Shown here: in pieces, positions 38,909 to 53,689 of the stretch
Layout of the letters: every line of letters begins with the position of its first letter
Numbering within the stretch: position 1 is the first letter of the stretch
Assembly (NCBI GenBank): GCA_949318235.1
Contig: OX439132.1
Location: forward strand, 6,902,034 to 6,966,033
Direction: 5' to 3'
Length of the DNA stretch: 64,000 bases
DNA from: Ecdyonurus torrentis
Lineage: Eukaryota; Arthropoda; Insecta; Ephemeroptera; Heptageniidae
Program-made: the position numbers and the translations under genes
Notes under the pieces: model-generated
Databases searched by the model: none
What the model was told of the DNA's origin: nothing
What the model saw: only the letters and a program-made list of their open reading frames with translations

Positions 38909-40571
38909 AAATGGTTAATCTACGCAATAATAAAAATATTTAAAATTTTAACTTTGTGTATGAAGTAGAGAGAAATTTTGATATGAATAACTTCACATAA
39001 CCAACTATTTTGTATATAAAATATTACGTTATTTTTATTGTTAAAAAAAAGTTGAATACATGTAAAAGGGCTTTACTTTCTATACAGTATATCAAAATAT
39101 TATATTATATTATATTTTATATGAATTGTACAAAAACCAACAGGAAAAGAAGACAACACAATAAAAATCGATTTATCTTTTATTTTATTACCATTGCGTA
39201 TATTGTATTGAATACATATTATACTAAAACACATTTTATTATTATATTTTTGTATATTATTATTATTTTATGTTTCTATATAACATGTATAAAAAGAAGA
39301 TTCAAGAAGAATTTTTATTTTTGAAGTAGTCAAGTGAGCATTTTTTTTTCTTCCCCAAAAGTCATTTTATTTGTTATTATTTTATTTTGCTTGAGGTTTA
39401 GAAAAAAAAAAAAAATCTTTCAAATTTGAGCCAGGAAAAGTAAACTAATATTGTGAAAGGTTTTCTTTCTAAATTGAATTTCCCGGAGAGTTTGACTTGT
39501 ATTTTATTATTATTATTATTTTATGTTGTGATGAAAATGTCAATGTCCCGTAAAGGAGATGAAAAAGAAGTTCAAATATTTCCACGAAACAAATGTCTAT
39601 TACTTACATGAGTGTTGTCATTCCAAATAGCTTAAAATTTCATCCCATTGTTTCTAAATTTTTAGAACCCTCAGACTGCATAACTTTTAGTTTATTTATC
39701 GTTTACAAAATACAGGCTTGCACAAGATAACAATAATGACATACTCTGTCATTATAGCAACAAAAAAATCTTTCCCTCTAGTCTTATAGGGTAAAATTTT
39801 ATATATATGAAAGTGTGTACCTTAAAACCACTTCTGTATTGCAAAATATGCGTGGTGCTTTCACGTAATAAAAATATAATTATTTTGTAGAGACGCTGAC
39901 GTGATATAAATTAAAAATATATTTATTAACTCAGGAAGTTCATACAGTTGCTAGACGGCGATAAAATGTAAGTTTACTGTATGAAGACTTCAATCAGGTC
40001 CACAATATAAATACATCACAATACTTTCACAAGTCAGTATATCTCAATTTAATATTGCAGCTTCTGAACAAAAAGAACTCTCAGAAAATTATAAACAGAA
40101 TACTTAGAGAAAAGTATTTGCTTTTGAATTTATAAACTTAAAACAAAAATCTCATTATGCTACAAAAATCTGTTGTTAAAAGGTTTACTTTCTTGATATC
40201 GTAACGGCAAGATGTGTTATTGTAATTATATGTAATACAAAATACAAATAATATAAATACAAATAATTTAATAAACTTGCTTATTATAAAATGCAACCAT
40301 TTAAACCAATTATCTTGAAGAAGAAACTGTATGTGGTTGTTTTGTTCAACATATGGCACACACAGTCTTCCTAATTCTACTACTATAAATAATACGTTTT
40401 TTTTTTTTTTTTTTTTTTTTTTTTACGAACTGGAAATTGGGGCATTTTATGTATTTTATGTTTAAATATAGTAATTAAAAATGAAATGCTACATAACAAC
40501 TAGAAGAAATGTAATAATAATAATAATAATAAATAAAAACTTGAAAATTTAGATGTAAAAATATGTACGTA

Positions 40572-40691
40572 CAGCTCTGGCCAAAAGTTTAAGAATGTGG
40601 CAGCGGCGGCCGCTGCGTTTTCTCATAAAGATAACATAGTGTGGTTGCGGGTTGCCTATACAAATCGTTCTCAAACTTTTGACCAGAGCTG
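40572..40691 (+). mobile_element. 120-bp CAGCTCTGG MITE, copy 1 (Tc1/mariner-like)
   Basis: It starts CAGCTCTGGCCAAAAGTTT and ends AAACTTTTGACCAGAGCTG, flanked by TA on both sides (40570-40571 and 40692-40693). The TA target duplication fits the IS630/Tc1/mariner superfamily. An internal GC-rich hairpin GCAGCGG/CCGCTGC sits near the left end. It encodes no transposase. The terminal ~28 bp and the subterminal GCAACCCGCA word link it to the 1.5-kb element at 58873-60370. Confidence 0.88.
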
Positions 40692-40693
40692 TA

Positions 40694-42337
40694 CATATAT
40701 GCGTTTCGATCATATGATAGTCAAAATGTTATCTCCATCATTTAGTTTTTTATTAATTTTTTTTAATTGTTTAGTTGGATAAAACGATATAACAATATCA
40801 GTCGTAAGAGCATTTTGTGATTAGTTCGATCTCTAAATGCTGAGATGAAGTTCACTTTGCACAAGGCAGTTTGAATTCACCGAAATATAATTTAACACTG
40901 CTTTACCAATAAAATATAATACGTATTATACAGTATATTATTATATAAAGAATATAATATATTTTTTTAAATATATATCATAATGCTCTCGTAATATAAT
41001 ACATTATTAATTATTAACTGTGCTGCATCTGTAGTGCAGCATCTGCTGCATAGTGAGTTTCCGACACGTTCATTTTTGTTAAACGTTGTCCATAAATATA
41101 GCAAAAATAAAAATACAGTATAATATTTCATTAACATAAAACATGTATGACAGAATAATTTAGCGAATGATAATGACGTATCGTATAATTGTATATTTTA
41201 ATGCACCAGAGTAAACCCATTGAATTTTGAGTATACGCTAAATTCAATGATTAAAACATGCTTTAGTTTTAACACATTTGCTTATTTTACTTAAATAATA
41301 TATTTTTCAGAATTACAATAAAGTTACATATACGTTAAAAAGTTACTAAAGTAAATATAGCGCTAATAGATTAAAAAAAAAAAAACTTTGAATAAATAAG
41401 ACTTGAAAATTATTATTGCATGTAATGTTTTAGTATTAAATGCGATTTCGTATTTTGCTGAGAATTCAAAACATACAGAGGCAATTTCATAACACTAGAA
41501 CTTAAATAAATAAACAGAAGATATAAATTGAGTAATAGTTGAATTGTTAATGTTGCAAACTTACAAGATTAAATATTCATGAATATTATTACAATGTAAA
41601 TTACTATTCAGAATATCTTCGTATTGTATTACATGGTGTACAGTGCTGTATTGCATTGTAAGTGTAGTGCAAACCACCGTAAAAACATAATATCCTCATA
41701 TTATTCTGTACTGTTCCATATTACTATGGTACAGTTTATCAGTTTTCTTACATCAATATGGTAATTTTTTCACTATTTTATTATAGAAAAAACCTTAGCA
41801 CACAAAGCAATGGAAAATTCCCAACACAAAGTATTCTATATTACTTTTTCAGAAAATTATTTTTTTGTCATTTTATTTATGTAAATTTATATACAAAAAA
41901 ATCGTCTTTTTCCGCCTTTTTTTTTTTATAAAATCGACTATTTATCGACTATTTGCACCAAAAATCATCAACTATATAGTCAACTATTTTGTCAAAATAA
42001 TCGACTATTTTTGCGCTCTCTATAATATATTAGTTTTCATCTTTTACTTGCAAAGTATACAAAAAATAAAAACATCGAAATAAAAAATTGAATGCATATC
42101 CACTTCGCACTTTGTGTATACATATTTTTTAATAATATTTCTTTGAAGGTAGCTTTTAAAAACGTAATTTACCTGTATACATTATAGAAAATTGTATTTA
42201 TATTTCTACTGTACATTACATCATACAGTGAATCTCGAAGAAAATAAACATCTCTGAGTTGATTTTTTTTTATTTTTTATTTTTACACGTTACTTCATTG
42301 GCTTTTATGTCTCTGGAAATAAAAAGCTTTTGTTACT
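40694..42337. other. AT-rich non-coding DNA
   Basis: No gene is recognised. A possible tRNA-like B-box word (AGTTCGATCTC, near 40826) is too weak to call. A small hairpin GCTGCA/TGCAGC lies near 41023-41041. Confidence 0.5.
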
Positions 42338-42432
42338 CTGCTTATATGTAGAAATATTACGTAACTACTTATATGTACAGATATTACGTAGCTACTTATA
42401 TGTACAGATATATGTACAGATATTACGTAACT
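42338..42432. repeat. 27-bp tandem repeat, 3.5 copies
   Basis: Units beginning CTRCTTATATGTA start at 42338, 42365 and 42392, followed by a partial unit ending ACAGATATTACGTAACTA. The period is exactly 27 bp. Confidence 0.95.
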
Positions 42433-42595
42433 AGGTTAGGTAGATATAAAATTATTAATAACTGAAAAAAAAAATAAATACAGTGTAGAAAAATATTATG
42501 TGCCTTAGGAGATGTAATAGGAGTAATATACGCCGAGAGAAAATTGTCACGACAGTATGAATGAATGGGGAAGCAAGAATGAACTATAGAGAAAG

Positions 42596-42599
<4 letters not shown>

Positions 42600-42630
<31 letters not shown>
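42600..42630. repeat. (GA)n microsatellite
   Basis: About 15 GA dinucleotides. Confidence 0.95.
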
Positions 42631-42633
<3 letters not shown>

Positions 42634-42759
42634 CAAAATCTACATTGTGTTGAAAGTAATAACTCAAAAGTTTCTTGCAATTTTAACTCGTTGCATCATG
42701 ATGACTGATTTTAAAAACGCATTTCATGTTCACATTGCCCCAAGATGTATAATTTTTTA

Positions 42760-42973
42760 CACGGAAAGAATAAGCTATTTTTAATTTATGTTTTATTAAA
42801 GGCATTATAGCATAAATGATGCCATATTAGAATAGCATAAATAATTATGCTGTACACACCATAATTTTTATGCTATGCTAGTTATTATGAAGTATAGCAT
42901 ACGCTATGATGTATTGTACAAATTGTGCTGAAAATGAGTTAGTAAAATTATTACGTATTTATTTTTGTCCATG
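42760..42973. mobile_element. MITE family A, copy 2, abutted by a second MITE
   Basis: It begins CACGGAAAGAATAAGC after TA (42758-42759) and ends ATTACGTATTTATTTTTGTCC-ATG before TA (42974-42975). The right TA is also the left target duplication of the CAGCTCTGG element that follows, so that element landed exactly on this copy's flank. The interior is rich in AGCATA/TATGCT words. Confidence 0.65.
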
Positions 42974-42975
42974 TA

Positions 42976-43096
42976 CAGCTCTGGCCAAAAGTTCCCGAAA
43001 GATTTGCATAGGCAACCCGCACCACCCTATATGTTATCTTTATGAGAAAACGCAGCGGCCACCGCTGCCCCGTTCGGGAACTTTTGTCCAGAGCTG
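42976..43096 (-). mobile_element. 121-bp CAGCTCTGG MITE, copy 2, opposite orientation
   Basis: It starts CAGCTCTGGCCAAAAGTTCC and ends GGAACTTTTGTCCAGAGCTG, between TA dinucleotides (42974-42975 and 43097-43098). Its core is the reverse complement of the core of the copy at 40572-40691. Both termini share the variant CCCGAA where the other family members have TTGAGAA or similar. Confidence 0.88.
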
Positions 43097-43098
43097 TA

Positions 43099-45456
<2,358 letters not shown>

Positions 45457-45519
45457 ATCTGATGCAATTTTTGGAGAAAAGCCAAGATTAATAAAACAGG
45501 CACCAGTTGGATTACGCAG
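45457..45519 (+). CDS. Candidate 63-nt internal exon (plus strand), unproven
   Basis: TTTTTATTGTTTACATCAACCTGCAG, split here as pyrimidine tract plus acceptor, precedes exactly 63 nt. One frame is open, giving SDAIFGEKPRLIKQAPVGLR, then CAG|GTATGA (a moderate donor). The length is a multiple of three and the phase is the same at both ends, as in cassette exons. Charge and Pro/Gly content are unlike chance AT-rich frames here. The family is not recognised. The frame stays open on both sides, so the splice limits are a hypothesis. It is on the opposite strand to the other candidates. Confidence 0.3.
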
Positions 45520-46585
45520 GTATGATTTGCTACTAAAAATAGCTCATTTTATAAATAATAATAATAATAATAAATGGTTTTTATTAGAGGCCAAAAAAGG
45601 TACAACCCACTTACATGGTCCTCTGACTTTCTTTAAACAATATCACTAGTCAGAGTATTTCTTCATTATATTTAATTTACATAATTGACAAAGAAGAACC
45701 ATAGAAATATGCATTTATAAATTAATATATAAGACACAATACAATATTATATTTGAGAGAAAAAATAGTCATTTATACATTATTTTATTATTTTAATATT
45801 ATTTTTAACACATTTATATAGCATTTATATTATGCGTTATGTAAGAGATAAAACCAATGAAAGTTATAAAATTGCAAGACTTCCAAACAAACGTCTGAGA
45901 ACGTTAGTTCGATGAAAATTATGGTATTATAAAAAAACAAGATTTAAAAATAAAAATCCTTTTTATCTGCTTTGTTTAAACAGATTTTGTTTTTGACGTG
46001 TTGTTAAATTTAGAAAGCTCATTGATGTATATGTTTCTATAAAAAAAATAAGCAGCTTTCTGTATGTGTGTGTTTAAAATGTTTATTTTCATTAGAACTT
46101 AATGTAGGTCCGGCGTGCGTGATTAAAAAAATAAAATTGTTAAAACGTCGGCCAGACACGCTACTATTTTTTTATTGAGATCTTTTTATAAATTCATTTT
46201 GTCTGGACAGAAAAGTCACCCATTTGTCTTTTTTATGTCATTAACTTTTGAGATTTTAGTATGTGAAGAAGTATCATTTACATTTTTTTAATGAGATATT
46301 TATACAGTGTATGAATATTTTAATCTAAAGAAGTGTGGGACACATTTAATTTTATGATTACTCTATAACTTTCTTAGACGTAAGCAGCAATAATGTTGCT
46401 GCTTTTTTATTTTTAATATTATTCATAATTAAAAAAAAGTTCACGTTTTGCGCAAAAGTGGCAAAATGCAAGTTCACGTTTTGGGCGCGAACACGGCGAT
46501 ATTTTTTATATTATGTATAGAAATTGAAATGGCCATAAACTTGAACTAGAAAAAAATAGAATTAATTTTGGTCCGATTATTAACT

Positions 46586-46616
<31 letters not shown>

Positions 46617-47236
46617 AAACTGTACGTTTTGTTCTGTACAAAAAGTATTATTTGTTGTTAAAGCTTTTTCTTATTATTATCTCTGAAGCACAGTAGTCAG
46701 TAATTTTCTAACAAACTTTATGTTTATGTAAATATATCATAAAATAAAAACTCATTTGTCAACAATAAAGTGTCAAAACATTTGTTTATATTTCGAACAG
46801 AGTAAATTTCTGACATTAATTATGGTTTTCCATTTGTCAGCTTACATTTTTAATATGAACTTGTATACGACTTTTTTTTTTTTTTTTTTTTAAATGAAAC
46901 ATAATATCTTTTCATGTTACCCTCTAAGCTTTTAAGATAAATAAATTTAGAGCTTTAAAAAAGAGTGACACAATTATTCTTATCCACTTTTTTATGTAAA
47001 ATAGAAAGGATTTTATATGAAAATTTAACATGTATTTACTTAAAAATATTTTTTAAAGCTATACAATTTATTTAAAACTAAATTATTTTTTAATGTTATA
47101 CTTTACCCATACTTTTAGTTTATAAAAATTTAGTTTTTTTTTTTTTTTTTTTTTAATTTTTTAAAATTAATTATTAAAAACAAAGGATAAAATTTTGGTC
47201 AAGAAATCATTAACATTTTAGAGAAACTACCCTTTT
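45520..47236. other. AT-rich non-coding DNA with small repeats
   Basis: Contains an AAT run near 45556-45572, the hairpin AGCAGCAA/TTGCTGCT (46383-46403), a twice-repeated AAGTTCACGTTTTG (about 46438 and 46471) and poly-T runs at about 46871-46891 and 47135-47155. No gene is recognised. Confidence 0.5.
46586..46616. repeat. (TTG)n microsatellite
   Basis: About ten TTG triplets. Confidence 0.95.
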
Positions 47237-47238
47237 TA

Positions 47239-47447
47239 CACGGAAAAAAATAAATACGTAATAATTATGCTAGATAATCTTCAGCAACATTTAAATCATA
47301 ACTTATACTATTATGCATAGTAAATATATGTTGAATAGCATAAATTTTAATATTCTACTGTGCTGCAGTTCCAAATCAGCAATATTTATGCTATGTGACA
47401 TAAATGTGTACAGAATAAATTATACGTAATTTTTCTTTCTTTCTGTG
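47239..47447. mobile_element. MITE family A, copy 3 (best-preserved left end)
   Basis: It begins CACGGAAAAAAATAAATACG and ends ATTTTTCTTTCTTTCTGTG, flanked by TA (47237-47238 and 47448-47449). The TA flanks and CACRG termini suggest a Tc1/mariner-like non-autonomous family. Interior words TATGCTA, AGCATAAA and GCAGCA/TGCTGC recur in the copies at 31.7 and 42.8 kb. Confidence 0.65.
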
Positions 47448-47449
47448 TA

Positions 47450-47994
47450 GGATCCCCTACATGGCAATTTGTGTGCCTAATGTTTGTGGTAAACATTAAA
47501 AATCTAGCCTTATGTGACTTTAGAGACCAATACGATCACAGGTCAGCTTACATTTTCCATTATATAAAGTAATTTTATAATACGCACGCGTATACAAAAT
47601 GATTGTTCAAAAATCATAAGCTTGCTAGTTTGATAGTTTATTGGTTGTATACAAGAGTCTTATTGCTAAAGAATTCTCAGTTGACACATATCATTTTTTT
47701 TTTTAAACAATTCTATTTTCCTTCCAGTTTTCTTACTCGACTATTATTAAATCAATTCAATTGACAAAGACATTTTTTTTCCTTTCCATCTGGGCGACTC
47801 TCCAATATGTATTGTAATATATTTTTATCTGTCGTTTTTATTTTGTATCTATACAATCTCAAAGTCAAAAGTTTCTTATAATATTATTCTACTTTATTTT
47901 TACGATGTATAAAATAGAAAAGCTTTGTCCATTTGATTTTAACTACCGATAAAACATAATTCAATTTAATATCTTGCTTATACAATATTTTATA
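47450..47994. other. AT-rich non-coding DNA
   Basis: Nothing supportable is seen. Confidence 0.55.
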
Positions 47995-47998
47995 TTAA

Positions 47999-48131
47999 AG
48001 GCATAGCACACGTTGAACAAAAACTTATCTAATTACAGGTAATATCCTAACATACCTGAAAATCAACATTTATTTTCAGGTATATTATGATATTTTCTGT
48101 CAATAAGTTTTGTTTAATGTGTTCTATGCCT
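47999..48131. mobile_element. 133-bp TTAA-flanked palindromic MITE
   Basis: TTAA at 47995-47998 and 48132-48135 brackets inverted ends AGGCATAGCACACGTTGAAC and its mirror GTTTAATGTGTTCTATGCCT (about 33-bp arms continuing into AAAACTTAT). A second inner hairpin pairs ACCTGAAAAT with ATTTTCAGGT, so nearly the whole element is self-complementary. TTAA target duplication is typical of piggyBac and Kolobok elements. The ends do not match a canonical piggyBac CCC start, so the assignment is open. Confidence 0.8.
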
Positions 48132-48472
48132 TTAAATATAGCATACATTTATATTAAAGTAAAGATAAAATTAAAAACGTTAATATTGATTTAAACGTGT
48201 ACGTTGATTTAGCTCTAAAATTACTTCAAAGAGAATTAATATTTTTACAATCGAAGTAAAAAAACAATGAGAAAAAACCTTGCGGAAATCAGTCTAACAA
48301 CTCGCTCCCCTGAGTGAGTATATTATAGCAAGGCAGGGTTAAACCAACGCTCATGGGTAAATCAATATTGATTTCAAGTATAGCTTACGTAGAATCAATT
48401 ATTTATGTTCACTTAACAATTCCGTAGAATATCTTGTACACATTTTCACAATTTTTTAAGTATTGTGGAAAT

Positions 48473-48725
48473 AACGGTTATGTCATAACCGTTATGACAT
48501 CACTTAACAGTAACGATGTATTTAAAAATTACGTTTCAAGCGTTATTATCACAATGAAATAAATGTCAATGAATAAATACCTATAAAGTTTATTATGTAT
48601 ATAATATAAATTATATATTATTATATTATTATATTATATACTATTCATTCGATCCTGACAGCCTGACGTCACTTTTGTGTATTTGTTGTGATAATTTCAA
48701 CGCATAGTGACGTCATAACCGTTAA
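48473..48725. promoter_or_regulatory. Palindrome AACGGTTATG with a CRE (TGACGTCA) pair
   Basis: TAACGGTTATG (48473-48483) and CATAACCGTTA (48485-48495) form an 11-bp perfect palindrome around one base. TGACGTCA occurs at 48664-48671 and 48708-48715, the latter inside GTGACGTCATAACCGTTA, which is inverted relative to AACCGTTATGACATCAC at the left. The block could be a ~250-bp MITE with ACGGTTATGACRTCAC ends or a cluster of CREB/ATF sites. Confidence 0.4.
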
Positions 48726-51700
48726 TTATGTTATACACTCCGTAAAACATTGGAAACTGTTCAAACTTTTCAAAGCTTAATTTTTAGAGTGTGGGTATAA
48801 AATATTGGTTCATGCTTTTATAAAACTCAGATTTTTTTCGAATTTTTCTATAACCTTTCATATTTATGAACTGGAAACAAAAAATCCTTACAAACACCCA
48901 TACTGTTACGTTGAAACAAGAAAATGATAACTTTTAACTAAAATAAGAAGGGAAAAAAATGCAGGGTCCATTTACTTTTCAACAGACGCTGCTGTAATTT
49001 CAAAATATGGATCCCATATCTTTTCTTATTTACTCATGAATAAAAGTATAATATTTTGTGAGAGGAGAGTAGAAACGGTTTACCTTTATTGTTAAATCTT
49101 AATTTTTTTCCTTTTTTTTTTACGTTTTTCTTTATATAAAAAAGTTATATTCTTTTCCATAAAAATTCCTCTATAATACTTTTCTCATCTGGAAAAAAAA
49201 AAGAAGGTTGAAAGATAGAAAACATAAAGGGAATACACGAAATGAAAAATTATTAACGTACTTCAGAGTATAGCATGATGTTATGTGCGACTGTCAGTAT
49301 AATCAGAAGTTATTATTGTTTGTTAACATTTCTCTTCGTGTTTTATAATATGTTAGTTCTCTAATACGTGGTCATTATATGTACATACGTACTTTGTGGA
49401 GTTATAATAATAATAATTATAGTCGGAAATTATTTTATAAACAAAGAATTGTGCTCTCATATATACATAATTCATTTTACATAAATAATTTATAATTTAA
49501 CACGCTAATATAAAGTGCACCATAAATTTGAATTTTAGTATAATAATATTTTAATCTATTTGTCGTTGAAAATGATTATGAAATTAACAAAATTTTCATG
49601 TATTAACAAAGGATTTCTAACTCTCGTTTTATTTTTTTTATTTTTTTTCCTCTTTCTGTTGCTTGTTTATTTGCTTATTTCACGACATAAAAATAAATAA
49701 ATGGGAAAGTTTTAGTTATATCCAAACATTTGTTGTACTCTGAAATAATATTTAAATACTAAAAGTGTACAATGACAGGTACTGTACATAGTACATGATA
49801 ATATTATATAGTTTTATTTATTTATTTTAATATTATTTATTTTTGCAAAATATTAGCATTATGGATCGGATTCATCAACATGATAACAGAGTTAACTTTT
49901 AAAAAATTCTGATTGTTTTGAATACTGAACAGAGTTTTTCAAAATATAACAGAGTTTTCTTGTTGATGAATCCCACCCGATCATTTGCTAAATTTTTAAC
50001 TTTTAAGCTGAATTTTGCAACAAACAAAATTACTATACATTTTTTAAAAAGAACTAAAATGTATCATTTTTTCCTGATCTGTTCATTTTCCTGCTGGAAC
50101 TTTCTGTTGTTGTTTTGTTATTGTTCCGTATTCAATGTTTACCCCTGGGTCAAGTTATTAGCGTTGTTTACAGGACGTGATCTATACACTATTATCATTA
50201 TTATGATTGTCTTTTCTTCCCTTTTTAACACAATCACTGGACTCTTACTTCAGCCAGAATGTTTACGAGAGTAACTTAGTACCAGATCTACTTTAGGTAG
50301 AGACTGCAGGTGGTAATATGGATGTGATTACAGACTTATAGCACTTTGCGCACGATGTGCCACAAACTGCAGCTTTCTGCATGACACGTCAATGCTTCTT
50401 CTCGAGCTTCATTATTATTATTACTTTTAATTTAATTTTTTTCTAACTTTTTTTAAAAGGGACATTTTCTTGATTACAAATTTATATTAACTTTTTATTC
50501 AATTGATAATTAAAAACCGAAATGATATATTATGACATGAATTTTAAAATTAAATATTATACTTTCACATTAAATTGATTCAGTCAAATAAAAAAAATTC
50601 TCGTGAAGTATAATATAGACTATAATGTAAATTAGGCGTAACCACAAAATTGCATGCATTAAACTTAATAGAACTTTATTGTCATTATTTAAATTTATTG
50701 AAAATATTTGGCATGCTAATGAATATTAAATAATTAAAATTTAATTTACACAGCATGCTTAGATTAAATAATAATAAAATGTGGTTTTGAAAATTAAGTT
50801 TTGACACAACGTTCAAACTGTTTAATAATGCTAAACTTTTTTTTTTACTATTTTATGTTGTTGGCATACATACGTGTATTTTTTTTAATAGTGGGATAAT
50901 TATACATTATAGATTAGTTATTCATAATAATATAGCTGTGAACTACATGTGTGTCAAAATATGACCTGTCTGTGTATATGACCTTTCCAAATATCAACTT
51001 TATATAACGAGTTTGTCTGCATTAATCTACATCATTATTTATTTATGTGTCTAATAACTAATTATGTATATTTGCCAATTTAATTTATAATTTATATTTA
51101 AAAGTTTGGGTATAACAGTAATGATTTATAAGTTATAAGTACTGATGATATTATTAATTAATTTATACACTGAAATGTTATTTAAAAAAAAAGACATTAA
51201 AAAAAAAATGAAAATAAATTTTTGTTTAATTAAGCTATTTGAAAACCCATGTGAAAAGGTCAAAAACGTTACACGTAAAAATTGATTAGTTAAAAAAAAA
51301 AAAAATGGTATCATGTATAAAGTTAATGCAAGTAATTTATAATATTATCGTCTGCTTTACACTTACAATTTTTTTCCCATCTTTTTTTTTCTGTTCTGTT
51401 AATGTTTTACAAAATAGCTATTCTATTTCTTCAGCAAAATGCTATATTGCAGGGCGTTCCATGAGTTATACTATGTTGTAGAGCAAAGCAATTTGGATAT
51501 CGAGATTTACCTCTTCAGTGTTGCAAAGTAATTGTTCTGTATACGTCAAACAAGTAGTTAATTCTTAAGCATATTTTGCCATGTATTGTACCATAAAACC
51601 AAGACAAGTTTTTAATTGATATTGCTCTGTATATGACGACTCATAACATATTGACTCATGAACTACACATCATTAATGAATTAATCCACATATTACAGCT

Positions 51701-52106
51701 TAATTATTAAAACGATCTTGTAATTATACTAAATCATCAAAAGAGATAAACAAAAGCGGTATTTCATCAATTTAGAGTTAAAACATGTCATCACAGTAAA
51801 TAGATAATTGAATACAACATACTAAATACCACTGTCAGTTAGTAGAGAAGTAAAACAAACATTTGAATACAGTGCACTATTAGTATTGCTATTTTAAGAG
51901 AACATCTCTACAGTAGATATATTCAACAATATGTATGAGATGTACAATATTTAACTTTCATTTTATAAATAACGTATTCAACATGTGGTGCTCTAGTATT
52001 TTAAATTATATGCTGTGTCTGTACATGAATATTTATATTTTTTATTATATTTAAATTACAGTTTTTTTATTTAATTTTTTATGACGTAAATTAGAATACC
52101 ATCATA

Positions 52107-52138
<32 letters not shown>

Positions 52139-53041
52139 ACAATGTTTGTCATACTAAAATGTGTACTACAAAGTATAAAATACAATAACACAACAAAGAG
52201 CTACAAAGTTAAATTAAATTCCGGTATTTTAGTCTTTTCACAAACTTCATATACATACAGCGGTGTTCTGTTACACATTTTAAAACCACAAGTTTAGTAA
52301 ACAAAACTACGTAAATGAATTATTGATCTTTTTTTTTTTTTGCTTACAAAAGGTAACAAAGGATTAAAAATAATGCAAATATTTGTGTATTTATACTCAC
52401 TTTTTAACATAAGAATATAAAATATAAATATACAAATGTTTAGGCAGTCTTTGTATTTTAAAAAGGAAAATAGTTATTTATATACATGTTTATATAAAAC
52501 CTAAAATATCGTAAACAAAAGTTTTAAACTGGAGTTCTCTCATTCAATTATATAATATTGTTGTAAATTTTTAACCAGTTTATCTGAAAATCCAGTTTGT
52601 ATTTATTTTGTATTTTATTACGATTCTGAATGATCTGATATTATTGAAAATCAGTAGTATGAGTATTTACTAGAGTATACTTTTTAATATAGTGAGTATA
52701 TTATACGTATTAACCTATTTCTCACCCTGCTCGAGTATTGTTATATATCTGTACTTTCTTTTGTTTACCCAATAAATAGTTATTGTTATTGATTACTGCA
52801 GCAATGATGTTGAGAATAATTGAAGTTTTTAATAGCAGTCTTCTAGCAAAAATATCGACGATATAATAAATATATCGTTCATAACAAAAGATATAGAACA
52901 GTATAATAATATACAGTATAGATATAAAAATTTGAATATTTTATAGTGTATTAGAACTTGAAAACAAATAGCACATCAATATAATTTTTTTGTACGAGGT
53001 ATTTTACTGTTTAAGTTGTCTACATTTTATCAACCTTTAAA
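48726..53041. other. AT-rich non-coding DNA
   Basis: No gene is recognised. A 118-codon plus-strand frame at 49918-50274 is hydrophobic, Phe/Ile-rich and without a motif. The ~130 bp after it (50280-50410) are less AT-rich. A CT run lies at about 52115-52138. Confidence 0.5.
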
Positions 53042-53104
53042 TTAAAGGCATAGAAAACATGCCTTGTTTTTCACAAAATAATGTTATAAGTGAATATGCC
53101 ATTT
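53042..53104. mobile_element. Possible short relative of the TTAA-flanked MITE
   Basis: TTAAAGGCATAGAAAACATG repeats the terminus of the 48.0-kb element, and a degraded mirror (ATATGCCATTTA) lies 60 bp away. It may be an internally deleted copy. Confidence 0.35.
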
Positions 53105-53689
53105 ATTTTATATCAACAATAATAATTTAAAAACATGACACGAAATTGATCGATAGCTTACTTTATATTATTCAAGCATTTATTATATTTTGCAAGCAAA
53201 CATTGTGTGTATGAAAAGTAAGTATATATTACAGTAAAGCTATTGTGAGGTACTTACAAAGATTATCCCTGAATCATAATATCTTCGTACCATGTCAAGA
53301 TTATGCATAATGTAAGTCAAATTTATTCTTTTCACAAACTTACATTATAACACGAGCATCTTAAACGTAATGTTCAGATAATGTTGCATCATCATGTATT
53401 TTGACTAAATTTGCACTTAAAATGATACTGTACGTAAAATGAAAAATGCTTCTAAATTATTGTTAATACGAGAAAAAAAAAAGAAGTAAGTACTTTTAGA
53501 GAGAACACATTTTGATTTAAATATGAGAGAAATTTTCATGTAGCTTTTCAAACTGAGCATTATTTTAGGCTCAAACTATACTTCAATGCTGGGATTTAAA
53601 TTTTTACCCTATTTTTCATACATTAACATTTCATTTTATATAGTAGTAGTCTATAATCACCGATAGAACGTGTGCTTATAAAACATGCT

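Larger units (their letters stand above)
36732..40569. other. AT-rich non-coding DNA with simple repeats
   Basis: Apart from the entries listed separately, it holds poly-A at about 37526-37550, poly-T at about 37771-37793 and poly-T at about 40399-40424. No gene is recognised. Confidence 0.5.

Noticed and set aside
39010..39324. 104-codon plus-strand frame rich in Ile/Tyr/Lys
   Set aside because: Composition is that of random AT-rich sequence. No recognisable domain or splice context.
40800..40870. Possible second tRNA-like segment (AGTTCGATCTC)
   Set aside because: The B box departs at several positions and no A box or arms can be drawn.
46383..46412. Hairpin followed by T run, like a bacterial terminator
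   Set aside because: Everything else in the window points to an animal nuclear genome, so an intrinsic terminator is not expected. It is listed only as a hairpin.
49918..50274. 118-codon plus-strand hydrophobic frame
   Set aside because: Phe/Leu/Ile-rich composition follows from AT-rich DNA. No motif, no good start context and no neighbouring gene signal.
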